Shown here: positions 1 to 6,837 of the stretch, one piece after another
How positions within the stretch are numbered: position 1 is the first letter of the stretch
How the letters are laid out: each line of letters opens with the position of its first letter
Origin: Candidatus Gastranaerophilales bacterium
Lineage (GTDB): Bacteria; Cyanobacteriota; Vampirovibrionia; Gastranaerophilales; Gastranaerophilaceae
NCBI GenBank assembly: GCA_944324855.1
Contig: CALUXY010000014.1
Location: forward strand, 1 to 43,021
Direction of reading: 5' to 3'
DNA: 43,021 nucleotides
Made by a program: the position numbers and the translations under genes
The notes under the pieces: model-generated
What the model saw: the letters and a program-made list of their open reading frames with translations, nothing else
The model's database searches: none
Told to the model about the DNA's origin: nothing

Positions 1-77
1 TTTAATTTAGATGATGAGGGGTAAATAAATTAGGTTGAAATTCTGCTTACTCATTTAATTTAGATGATGAGGGGTAA
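1..77 (+). repeat. Direct repeat pair upstream of typA
   Basis: A 24-bp unit occurs twice in the same orientation, at 1-24 and 54-77, separated by 29 bp. Its 3' part carries the word GGGGTAA, which recurs at 2271, 21089, 21119 and 21182 inside the other gene-free islands. The unit has no coding potential and no clear hairpin. It is probably the edge of another dispersed-repeat patch that continues left of the window. Confidence 0.7.
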
Positions 78-115
78 TAAATATTCATACTCTAAATGAT
101 AGATTTAAATTTTTC

Positions 116-144
116 TTGAAATGGATGTATCCTTGGCGTAAAAT
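116..144 (+). promoter_or_regulatory. Promoter of typA
   Basis: TTGAAA (116-121), a 17-bp spacer and TAAAAT (139-144) fit a housekeeping sigma-70-type promoter. The predicted start is near 151, giving a leader of about 38 nt before the typA ATG. Confidence 0.65.
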
Positions 145-188
145 AAGAGTGTAGATTTAACACTAGTATTTTAGATGGGATTATACTT

Positions 189-1982
189 ATGAATAAGAAA
201 AATATAAGAAATATAGCAATTATTGCACACGTTGACCACGGTAAAACTACGATGGTTGACTGTATGCTGAAACAAGCAGGGGTTTTTCGTGACAATCAAC
301 AAGTTCAAGAAAGAGTTCTAGACAGCAACGATTTGGAAAAAGAAAGAGGAATTACAATCCTGTCTAAAAACATATCAATTAACTACAAAGGCTGCAAGAT
401 AAACGTAGTTGACACTCCGGGGCACGCAGATTTTGGCGGAGAAGTTGAACGGGTATTGGGTATGGTAGATGGCGCTCTTTTGATTGTTGATGCTGCAGAA
501 GGACCAATGCCTCAGACAAGATTTGTATTATCCAAGGCTCTTGAGTTGGGAATAAAAATTATTGTTGTATTAAATAAAATTGATAAACCGGCAGCAGATC
601 CTGACAGAGCACTTGATAAAGTATTTGATTTGTTTACTGAATTGACAGATAGAGAAGATTTGATTGATTTTCCTTATCTTTATGCAAGCAGTTTACACGG
701 GTTTGCAATCAAGGAGCTTGATGACGAAAGAAAAGATGTAACCCCTTTATTAGATGCAATATTAGAAAATATTGCCCCGCCGGAAGGTGATGCGGATAAG
801 CCTTTACAGTTTCAAGCAACAACATTGGATTACAACGAATATGTCGGCAGAATAGTTGCAGGTCGTATCGTAAATGGTAAAATTTCATCACAGGAACAAG
901 TTTCTTTGTGTAAAGCTGACGGTACAATTGAACGCGGCAAGATTGCAAAATTATATGAGTTTAAAGATTTGGGACGTGAAGAAACTGACTATGCGGAAGC
1001 AGGGGACATTGTCGCAATAGCAGGTTTCCCTGATATTCAGATAGGTGAAACAATTTGTGAATTGAATAATCCTATGCCTTTACCTTTGATAAAGGTAGAT
1101 GAACCGACACTGCAGATGAATTTTTCAGTAAATGATAGTCCGTTAGCGGGTACTGAAGGAAAATTTGTTACAAGCCGCCAGTTGAGAAAAAGACTTTATA
1201 ACGAACTTGAAAAAAATGTAAGTTTAAAAGTTGAAGATACAGAAAGTACTGATGTATTCAAAGTAAGCGGACGAGGCGAATTGCATTTAGGAATATTAAT
1301 TGAAACGATGCGCCGCGAAGGATATGAGTTTCAGATATCAAAACCGGAAGTTATTTTCAAAGAGATAAACGGTGAACAATGCGAGCCGTTTGAAAATCTT
1401 CTCGTTGATGTCCCAGATGAAGCATCCGGAAGCTGTATCGATAGATTATCAAACAGAAAAGCTACAATGCTTGAGATGAAATCATCAAACGGCAGAACGA
1501 AATTGAAGTTTTCAATACCTGCACGCGGTTTGATTGGGTTTAGAAACGAATTTATGCGAATGACCCGCGGTGAAGGTATTATGTACCATACATTTGACAG
1601 CTATAAACCTTATGCGGGGGATATTCCGAAACAAAGAAGCGGATCAATACTGGCACACGAAAGCGGAGAGGCAATACCTTATGCTCTGGCTCAATATGAA
1701 GACAGAGGTGTATTCTTTATTACTCCTAAGACAAAAGTTTATAGAGGTATGATAATCGGCGAAGGTAACAAAGCTCAAGATATTGCGGTTAATATTTGTA
1801 AGACTAAGAAATTAACTAATATGAGAAGCTCAACTGCAGATGTTATGGTAACTCTGCAAGCGCCAAAAATCCTTTCACTTGAAGATTGTATGGAATATAT
1901 TGCAGAAGATGAACTGGTAGAAATTACACCTGAAAATATCAGAATGCGTAAGGTTGATTTGGTCAAGTTTAGAAGTATTTAG
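189..1982 (+). CDS. typA: Ribosome-associated translational GTPase TypA/BipA
   Basis: This 597-residue protein is a full-length TypA/BipA, an EF-G-like GTPase that binds 70S ribosomes and helps 50S assembly and stress adaptation, including growth in the cold in other bacteria. The GTPase motifs are all visible: G1 AHVDHGKT (about residues 13-20), G2 around ERGITI (about 53-58), G3 DTPGHADF (about 77-84) and G4 NKID (about 129-132). The EF-G-like domains II, III and V and the BipA-specific C-terminal domain follow, with the usual [11 protein letters not shown] segment. The ATG at 189 gives the family's standard N-terminus; only a weak GGGA lies upstream. The gene has its own promoter and stands alone, with a perfect palindrome 18 bp after its stop. 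Identification is very secure. Confidence 0.97.
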   Translation: MNKKNIRNIAIIAHVDHGKTTMVDCMLKQAGVFRDNQQVQERVLDSNDLEKERGITILSKNISINYKGCKINVVDTPGHADFGGEVERVLGMVDGALLIVDAAEGPMPQTRFVLSKALELGIKIIVVLNKIDKPAADPDRALDKVFDLFTELTDREDLIDFPYLYASSLHGFAIKELDDERKDVTPLLDAILENIAPPEGDADKPLQFQATTLDYNEYVGRIVAGRIVNGKISSQEQVSLCKADGTIERGKIAKLYEFKDLGREETDYAEAGDIVAIAGFPDIQIGETICELNNPMPLPLIKVDEPTLQMNFSVNDSPLAGTEGKFVTSRQLRKRLYNELEKNVSLKVEDTESTDVFKVSGRGELHLGILIETMRREGYEFQISKPEVIFKEINGEQCEPFENLLVDVPDEASGSCIDRLSNRKATMLEMKSSNGRTKLKFSIPARGLIGFRNEFMRMTRGEGIMYHTFDSYKPYAGDIPKQRSGSILAHESGEAIPYALAQYEDRGVFFITPKTKVYRGMIIGEGNKAQDIAVNICKTKKLTNMRSSTADVMVTLQAPKILSLEDCMEYIAEDELVEITPENIRMRKVDLVKFRSI

Positions 1983-2000
1983 ATGTAAAATTGATGTTAG

Positions 2001-2038
2001 ACTTTTCATAACACAATAGTCATTGTGTTATGAAAAGT
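2001..2038. repeat. Perfect 17-bp palindrome behind typA
   Basis: A 17-bp stem (2001-2017 with 2022-2038) pairs perfectly across a 4-nt loop AGTC. The core half-site is TTCATAACACAAT. No U-tract follows, so it is not a standard intrinsic terminator, although RNA from either strand would fold stably. The same half-sites occur at 2630-2659 in front of the glycosyltransferase operon, so the two copies bracket the repeat island. Confidence 0.85.
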
Positions 2039-2044
2039 GATTAG

Positions 2045-2061
2045 GTGACTGGGTGATTAAG
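2045..2061 (+). repeat. 17-bp dispersed repeat, copy 1
   Basis: GTGACTGGGTGATTAAG is repeated exactly at 21237-21253 in the second repeat island, in the same orientation. Related GTGATTAG words flank it on both sides, so it is a locally iterated octamer-like tract. Confidence 0.7.
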
Positions 2062-2112
2062 TGATTAGGCAAGCGAATAGTAAATTGTGAGGAGTGAATA
2101 ATGAAGCACTTC

Positions 2113-2200
2113 TGTCATGCTGAACTGGTTTCAGCATCTTACCAACATTGAATTTCAATATGCCATGCTGGTAAGAACCTGAAATAAATTCAGGTTGACA
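2113..2200. repeat. Cloverleaf-forming intergenic repeat element
   Basis: An 88-nt element that folds into a four-stem cloverleaf. The outer stem is TGTCA (2113-2117) with TGACA (2196-2200). Arm 1 is TGCTGAA/TTCAGCA (2118-2124 with 2130-2136). Arm 2 is an 11-bp stem with one mismatch (2138-2148 with 2165-2175). Arm 3 is CCTGAA/TTCAGG (2178-2183 with 2189-2194). It has no tRNA landmarks. The segment that reads CHAELVSAS when translated resembles a palindromic repeat I know from unrelated bacterial genomes, where it is often mispredicted as small proteins. Confidence 0.7.
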
Positions 2201-2290
2201 AATAATTTGATTACAGTCGATTGATAAAACTTGGGCAAGATTATCTCCCCCGACTTTTATGGAGTGAGCAGGGGTAAATATATAACTTTT

Positions 2291-2316
2291 GATTCTTCGT
2301 ACTCTTCACGGAGTGA
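2291..2316 (+). repeat. 26-bp dispersed repeat, copy 1
   Basis: This 26-bp unit differs at three positions from 21446-21471. It contains a short inverted repeat, ACTC/GAGT, around a TTCAC core. Confidence 0.65.
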
Positions 2317-2373
2317 ACCATCAATGTTAGCGAAACAATGACAAGGCGACATCTGGAATCAATTTTTGTTAAT

Positions 2374-2405
2374 CTCCTTCCCTGTTTAGGGAAGGCTGGG
2401 ATGGG
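2374..2405 (+). repeat. Hairpin repeat CCTTCCC/GGGAAGG, copy 1
   Basis: A 7-bp stem CCTTCCC/GGGAAGG with loop TGTTTA is followed by CTGGGATGGG. The copy at 21197-21229 has the same layout with a different loop and an 8-bp stem, so the paired structure is kept while the loop varies. Confidence 0.7.
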
Positions 2406-2598
2406 TATTAGTCATATAATATTAATATTGGCACCCACCTCTTATCCTCCCTCAATAGTGAGGAAGACTAACATAATTTGATTTTTTTTAACATCGCCAA
2501 CCAAGCAGCGTACCCCACCAGGAAGAACCACCAGTGGCAGGAAAATATTTATTATAATTAACGAGGGGTTATTTCACGATACAAAAATTAATTATGTA

Positions 2599-2627
2599 TT
2601 TACATTAAAATATTGTTATATTATAAT
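2599..2627 (+). promoter_or_regulatory. Promoter of the surface-glycan operon
   Basis: TTTACA (2599-2604), a 17-bp spacer and a consensus TATAAT (2622-2627) predict transcription starting near 2634. That is inside the palindrome at 2630-2659, so the palindrome would act either as an operator over the start site or as a hairpin at the very 5' end of the mRNA. Confidence 0.6.
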
Positions 2628-2629
2628 AT

Positions 2630-2659
2630 TTCATAACACAATTATTATTGTGTTGTGAA
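2630..2659. repeat. Palindrome over the glycan-operon transcription start
   Basis: Half-sites TTCATAACACAAT (2630-2642) and ATTGTGTTGTGAA (2647-2659) pair over 13 bp with one G-U, separated by 4 nt. The half-sites match those of the palindrome at 2001-2038. It lies immediately downstream of the -10 box and 3 bp upstream of the Shine-Dalgarno sequence of the first glycosyltransferase gene. Confidence 0.75.
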
Positions 2660-2674
2660 AATGGAGTAAGTTTA

Positions 2675-3538
2675 ATGACATTAGTTTCGGTAATAATGCC
2701 GGTATACAATACAAAAGAAGAGTATTTGAGAGCAGCAATAGAAAGTATTTTGAATCAAACATTCAGTGATTTTGAATTTATTATAATAAATGACGGTTCA
2801 ACGAATAATGCCGAAGATGTTATTTTGTCATACAAAGATGAACGAATAAAATATCTAAAACAAGAAAATCAAGGGATAGTTGGAGCATTAAACAGAGGAT
2901 TAGAAGAATCTAGAGGTGAATATATTGCAAGAATGGATTCGGATGATATATCATATCCGGAAAGGTTGGAAAAACAATATAACTTTTTAACAGAGAATCA
3001 GGACATCTCCATTTTAGGAGCAAATATAAGAATTCTACCTCAAAATAGAGTATTAAAAATGCCGCAAAATATCGCCGTTATGGATTTACTTTCTGATAAC
3101 TGTCTGATACATCCGACTGTTATGATTCGTAAAAGTGATTTACAAAAATATAATTTAAGATATGAAAATGATTGTCCTTATGCAGAAGATTATAATCTAT
3201 GGGCAAAAGCACTAATGAGAGATTTGCATATAAAAAACATGCAAGAAGTTTTGCTTGATTATAGAGTTTATCCTGAGAATTCTACTACAAAAAATCGTGA
3301 AGAACGTATAAAAAGTAGTTTTAAAGTTCAAGATATGCTGTTAAATTATTTGACTGATGATGTAAAACTGCATAAAAAGTTACTTGAAATAGCATATTCA
3401 AAGAAACGAAAAAAGAGTACATTGTTAGAAAATTTATTTTCTATAAAGAATTTATACAAAGATTGGGCGAAGTATAAACTTCTGACTATTTTTGGGTGTG
3501 AATTTTATTTTAAAGTGAAGGAGTTTGCTTGTGAATAA
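2675..3538 (+). CDS. Family 2 glycosyltransferase, first gene of the glycan operon
   Basis: A 287-residue GT2 (GT-A fold) enzyme predicted to transfer a sugar from a nucleotide donor onto a growing surface glycan at the cytoplasmic face of the membrane. The N-terminus has the family opening VSVIMPVYNT, the IINDGS segment and the metal-binding DSDD in ARMDSDDIS (about residues 86-94). The start is placed at ATG 2675, not the TTG at 2648, because GGAG lies 8 bp before that ATG and GT2 proteins begin there. The last 35 residues hold the FSIKN...LTIFG motif shared with three neighbours. The 5' third of the gene is almost identical in DNA to the GT2 part of the gene at 5501. It overlaps the next gene by 8 bp. 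Donor and acceptor cannot be told from sequence. Confidence 0.9.
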   Translation: MTLVSVIMPVYNTKEEYLRAAIESILNQTFSDFEFIIINDGSTNNAEDVILSYKDERIKYLKQENQGIVGALNRGLEESRGEYIARMDSDDISYPERLEKQYNFLTENQDISILGANIRILPQNRVLKMPQNIAVMDLLSDNCLIHPTVMIRKSDLQKYNLRYENDCPYAEDYNLWAKALMRDLHIKNMQEVLLDYRVYPENSTTKNREERIKSSFKVQDMLLNYLTDDVKLHKKLLEIAYSKKRKKSTLLENLFSIKNLYKDWAKYKLLTIFGCEFYFKVKEFACE

Positions 3539-4439
3539 AATAATTCATTATTTCTATGATGATATAGATATCTGGAAAAAGAATCCTTCACCGCAGTTTC
3601 GGATGTGTTATGCTTCCTGGAAGAAGTTTTGTCCGGATTATGAAATAAAACTGTGGCATACAGACATGCCTGAATTCAAAGAAATATTAAAACAATCAAA
3701 ATTTGTCAGGGAATGTTATAAACGTAAAATGTGGGCATTTTTAGCGGATTATGTAAGATACTACGCAATATATAATTATGGCGGGATTTATTTAGATACA
3801 GATGTCCAACTATTAAATAACTTTGATAAATACTTGGATAAACAATTTTTTACAAGTATAGAAGGTGATATTTTGTATGGCAAAAATGTTCCCGAGCCTG
3901 CAATCATAGGCGGAGAAAAAGGAAATTATATTTTTAGAAAAGTTTTGGACTTATACAATTCTGATGAAATATTTAAAATTGATTTTCCGACTGCCAATAT
4001 AGTTTTGCAAAAAGTTTTGCAGGCTGAAGTCGGGTTTGAGAATATTGAGTATTCAAAAGATTTCAATGACAGGCAGTCAATAATATATGACAAATCAATA
4101 CCTTGCAGAACTCTGGATGATTATGAAATGTATCGGAATCAGAAAATTTTTAAATCAGATAAGTATGGTGTTGAGATATACCCTTCTGAATATTTTGTTC
4201 CTACTTGGAATGTATTTGAGGACAGGGCATTTACGGATAATACCATTTCAATACACTGGGGGCAGTGTTCCTGGTGGGATAGCAAAGGTAAACTGCGGGA
4301 AATTGAATCGTACAGATACAAAAATCCGATAAAAAGATGGTGGTATGTAAGTTCAGATACCATTGCAAAGAGTTTAACTTTTTGGATACCAGGCAAAAAA
4401 CAAAGACGAGTAGTAAGAAATTTAATTGTTTGTAAATAA
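3531..4439 (+). CDS. GT32-like glycosyltransferase (DXD sugar transferase)
   Basis: A 302-residue protein resembling the Gly_transf_sug/GT32 family (capsular and OCH1-like sugar transferases). It shows IIHYFYDD at the N-terminus, the YGGIYLDTDV stretch with the metal- and nucleotide-binding DXD (about residues 83-92) and a C-terminal IHWGQCSWW. The start is GTG 3531: AAGGAG at 3518-3523 is correctly spaced for it and far too close to the TTG at 3525. Overlap with the upstream gene by 8 bp suggests translational coupling. It lacks the FSIKN-type tail of its neighbours. Family is fairly sure; the transferred sugar (galactose, mannose or a hexosamine are common in this family) is not known. Confidence 0.85.
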   Translation: MNKIIHYFYDDIDIWKKNPSPQFRMCYASWKKFCPDYEIKLWHTDMPEFKEILKQSKFVRECYKRKMWAFLADYVRYYAIYNYGGIYLDTDVQLLNNFDKYLDKQFFTSIEGDILYGKNVPEPAIIGGEKGNYIFRKVLDLYNSDEIFKIDFPTANIVLQKVLQAEVGFENIEYSKDFNDRQSIIYDKSIPCRTLDDYEMYRNQKIFKSDKYGVEIYPSEYFVPTWNVFEDRAFTDNTISIHWGQCSWWDSKGKLREIESYRYKNPIKRWWYVSSDTIAKSLTFWIPGKKQRRVVRNLIVCK

Positions 4440-4458
4440 ATATAATTGGAAATGAAAC

Positions 4459-5472
4459 ATGGTATATAAGCATAATTTAGCAATATTTTGTAAAACATGT
4501 ATAAGAGATATTGAATGTTTAAAACAATTATTAAAATCTATAAAAGATTTTAATAAAGATAATATACCTGTTTGTGTCAGTATCGCAAGAAATGAAGAAA
4601 ATGTTTTAACTCCGGTTATAAATTCTTATGATAAAAATATTAAAATTTTTATTGATGAAAATATAACATCATATAATTATAATAATGATGATATACTTTT
4701 AAAAGATTGGATTCCGCAGCAATTTGTAAAATTAGAATTATATAAAACTAATTTCGCAAGGCATTATGTAATTATAGACAGCGATTGTTATTTTATTAAA
4801 GATTTTTATATCAAAGATTTTTTGTATGATGAAGATATTCCGTATATACCTATTTCTCATTATTATAAAGCTGAAAAATTTGCATTCCAATTATTACCAA
4901 ACCCGCCAATCGTTGATAAAGAACGAGTAATATCTAATTTTTTAAATAGAAATGGAAAACCTGTATATATGGATATGCCATGGATTTTAACATCTGAGTA
5001 TATGAAAATGTTTGAAAATTATTTAACAGAAAAGAATACTAATTTTAAAGATATTATTTTATTACTTCCTTTTGAGATGCAATGGTATTTAGAATTTGTT
5101 TTGTCTAAAAACTTACCTTATGTTCCTTGTTCTGCTTTATTTTTTGGAATGCATTTAGAAACTCAATATCAAATCTATAGATGGCTGGGATTTGATGAAG
5201 ATATTGTAAAAAAAGAATATCTTGGCATCTGTATGAATAAAGGTTATGTAAAAAGTACAAAATTCAAACCTTTATGGATAGGTTCTCATATTATAAGAAA
5301 CTTAATCCGTCTAAATTATAAAATGACAAAGGGAAGATATGATTATAAGAAAGAAACCAATCTTAGTTTTTGGCAGAATATTTTTTCAATCACCAATGAA
5401 TATAAGAATAAAGTAAAAACGCACAAAGTTTATACGTTTTTAGGACTACGTTTTAAACAGCGAATTAATTGA
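4459..5472 (+). CDS. Glycosyltransferase-like protein (DUF6492 type)
   Basis: A 337-residue protein that looks like the DUF6492 group of GT-A-like proteins in LPS and capsule loci. It begins with a beta-strand/helix pair like other GT-A enzymes (LAIFCKTCIRDIECLKQLL) and has a probable metal site in IIDSDCYF (about residues 103-110). A conserved-looking MPWILTSEY segment sits near residue 175. The final 35 residues carry the FSITNEY...TFLGLRFK version of the motif found in three other proteins of this operon. Codon use is extremely AT-rich, more so than in gmd, fcl or manC. Spacing to the upstream gene is 19 bp. The glycosyltransferase role is inferred from fold signature and context. Confidence 0.7.
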   Translation: MVYKHNLAIFCKTCIRDIECLKQLLKSIKDFNKDNIPVCVSIARNEENVLTPVINSYDKNIKIFIDENITSYNYNNDDILLKDWIPQQFVKLELYKTNFARHYVIIDSDCYFIKDFYIKDFLYDEDIPYIPISHYYKAEKFAFQLLPNPPIVDKERVISNFLNRNGKPVYMDMPWILTSEYMKMFENYLTEKNTNFKDIILLLPFEMQWYLEFVLSKNLPYVPCSALFFGMHLETQYQIYRWLGFDEDIVKKEYLGICMNKGYVKSTKFKPLWIGSHIIRNLIRLNYKMTKGRYDYKKETNLSFWQNIFSITNEYKNKVKTHKVYTFLGLRFKQRIN

Positions 5473-5500
5473 AATGTAAAGGTTTAATGGGTTTAAATTT

Positions 5501-6835
5501 ATGGTTGCGATATCTGTTGTAATGTCAGTTTATAATACAAAAGAAGAATGGTTGAGAGAATCGATAGAGAGTATTCTCAATCAAACATTCGGAGATTTTG
5601 AATTTATTATAATAAACGACGGCTCAACAAATAATGCGGAAGATGTTATTTTGTCATACAAAGATGAACGAATAAAATATATAAAACAAGAAAATCAAGG
5701 ATTAGCAAAATCATTAAATACCGGTTTAAATATTGCAAAAGGTGAATATATTGCCCGTATGGACAGTGATGATATATCACTGCCGGAAAGATTTGAAAAA
5801 CAAGTAAAATTTTTGGATAAGAATAAAGATATTTCTATTTTGGGCACATGGTTTGAGAGATTCCCGCAAAAAGAGATAATAAAGCATCCCTCAAATATAA
5901 AATATTTAGACTTACTTCAAAGATGTTATATTGGTCATCCCACTGTAATGTTCAGGCGTGCAGAGTTTGAAAAATATAATCTTAAATATAATCCAGAATA
6001 TTTGTGTGAAGATTATGAACTGTGGTCAAGAGCAATATCTTATTTCAGAATAGCTAATTTACCGGAAATATTATTGAAATATCGATGGTCAGGAGAAAAT
6101 TTAAGCAAACCGACTAAAGAATTTATATCATCTACTATTAAAGTGCAAGAAAATATGCTTAATTTCTTAACAAATAATAAAAAAGAGCAAGATGAAATAA
6201 TGGATACGATTAATCATACTTACTCTTGGCTTGAAAGAATTTTTTCTATAAAAAATTCTCGGGATAGAAAATATAAAGTAATAATGATTTTGGGGAAGAA
6301 GATAAAAATAAAAATAAATAAAAAACATTATAATCTTGAATATAAACTAGGGGAAAAATCTCAAGTATGTGATGGTTCTTATATAGACTCTAAATCAATC
6401 ATAGGAAATTATACTTATATTGGGCGGAATTGTAATATAACCAAAGCCGTAATAGGTAATTATTGTTCAATAGGAAATAATGTTACAATTGTTCCTGGAG
6501 AACATGATATTTACTCAATATCAACTAGTCATGCACTGTATGATGGTAATTGGTATAAAAAATTAACTGAAAAAGATTGTATTATTAAGAATGATGTATG
6601 GATAGGGGCGGATTCGATAATTAGACGAGGAATAACAGTTGGAAATGGTGCCGTCATAGGAGCAAATTCGTTTGTCAATAAAGATGTTCCGGATTTCGCG
6701 GTTGTTGCCGGAAATCCCGCAAAAATTATCAAATATCGTTTTGATGTTGATAAATGTAATAAAATTGCAAAATCAAAATGGTGGAATTTTAAATTAGATA
6801 AAGCAAAAACAATTATAAAATGTTTAGAGGAATAA
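5501..6835 (+). CDS. Bifunctional GT2 glycosyltransferase / hexapeptide acyltransferase
   Basis: A 444-residue fusion. Residues 1 to about 230 form a GT2 domain (VVMSVYNT, IINDGS, ARMDSDDIS). Residues about 240-275 hold the FSIKN...MILGKKIKIK linker. Residues about 290-420 form a left-handed beta-helix acyltransferase of the CatB/xenobiotic type, with repeated I-G-N-Y steps, GEHD and a C-terminal VVAGNPAKII. The likely product both adds a sugar and O- or N-acylates the glycan. The catalytic His of the acyltransferase may be the one in GEHD or in STSHA. The GT2 half shares a 42-bp identical DNA stretch (5639-5680) with the first gene of the operon, a sign of recent duplication or recombination. 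It ends 2 bp before the next start. Confidence 0.88.
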   Translation: MVAISVVMSVYNTKEEWLRESIESILNQTFGDFEFIIINDGSTNNAEDVILSYKDERIKYIKQENQGLAKSLNTGLNIAKGEYIARMDSDDISLPERFEKQVKFLDKNKDISILGTWFERFPQKEIIKHPSNIKYLDLLQRCYIGHPTVMFRRAEFEKYNLKYNPEYLCEDYELWSRAISYFRIANLPEILLKYRWSGENLSKPTKEFISSTIKVQENMLNFLTNNKKEQDEIMDTINHTYSWLERIFSIKNSRDRKYKVIMILGKKIKIKINKKHYNLEYKLGEKSQVCDGSYIDSKSIIGNYTYIGRNCNITKAVIGNYCSIGNNVTIVPGEHDIYSISTSHALYDGNWYKKLTEKDCIIKNDVWIGADSIIRRGITVGNGAVIGANSFVNKDVPDFAVVAGNPAKIIKYRFDVDKCNKIAKSKWWNFKLDKAKTIIKCLEE

Positions 6836-6837
6836 TT

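Larger units (their letters stand above)
1983..2598. other. Gene-free repeat island between typA and the glycan operon
   Basis: About 600 bp without a believable gene. It is a patchwork of short dispersed repeats: a perfect palindrome at 2001-2038, a GTGATTA/GTGACTGGG tract at 2037-2069, a cloverleaf-forming element at 2113-2200, a GGGGTAAAT word at 2271-2279, a 26-bp unit at 2291-2316 and a hairpin unit at 2374-2405. A further hairpin-like CCTCCCTC/GAGG segment lies near 2454-2473. Most of these recur in the island at 21028-21617 or at the right end of the window. Confidence 0.75.

Noticed and set aside
1..77. A CRISPR-like array from the 24-bp direct repeats
   Set aside because: Only two units, no dyad symmetry, no cas genes; the same words occur elsewhere as dispersed repeats.
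2101..2151. A 16-codon frame with AGGAG in front, reading MKHFCHAELVSASYQH
   Set aside because: It lies in the cloverleaf repeat, and HAELVSAS-type peptides are a well-known translation of a widespread palindromic repeat, not a protein.
2113..2200. The cloverleaf as a tRNA gene
   Set aside because: No 7-bp acceptor stem, no GGTTC T-loop, no plausible anticodon loop; arm sizes do not fit.
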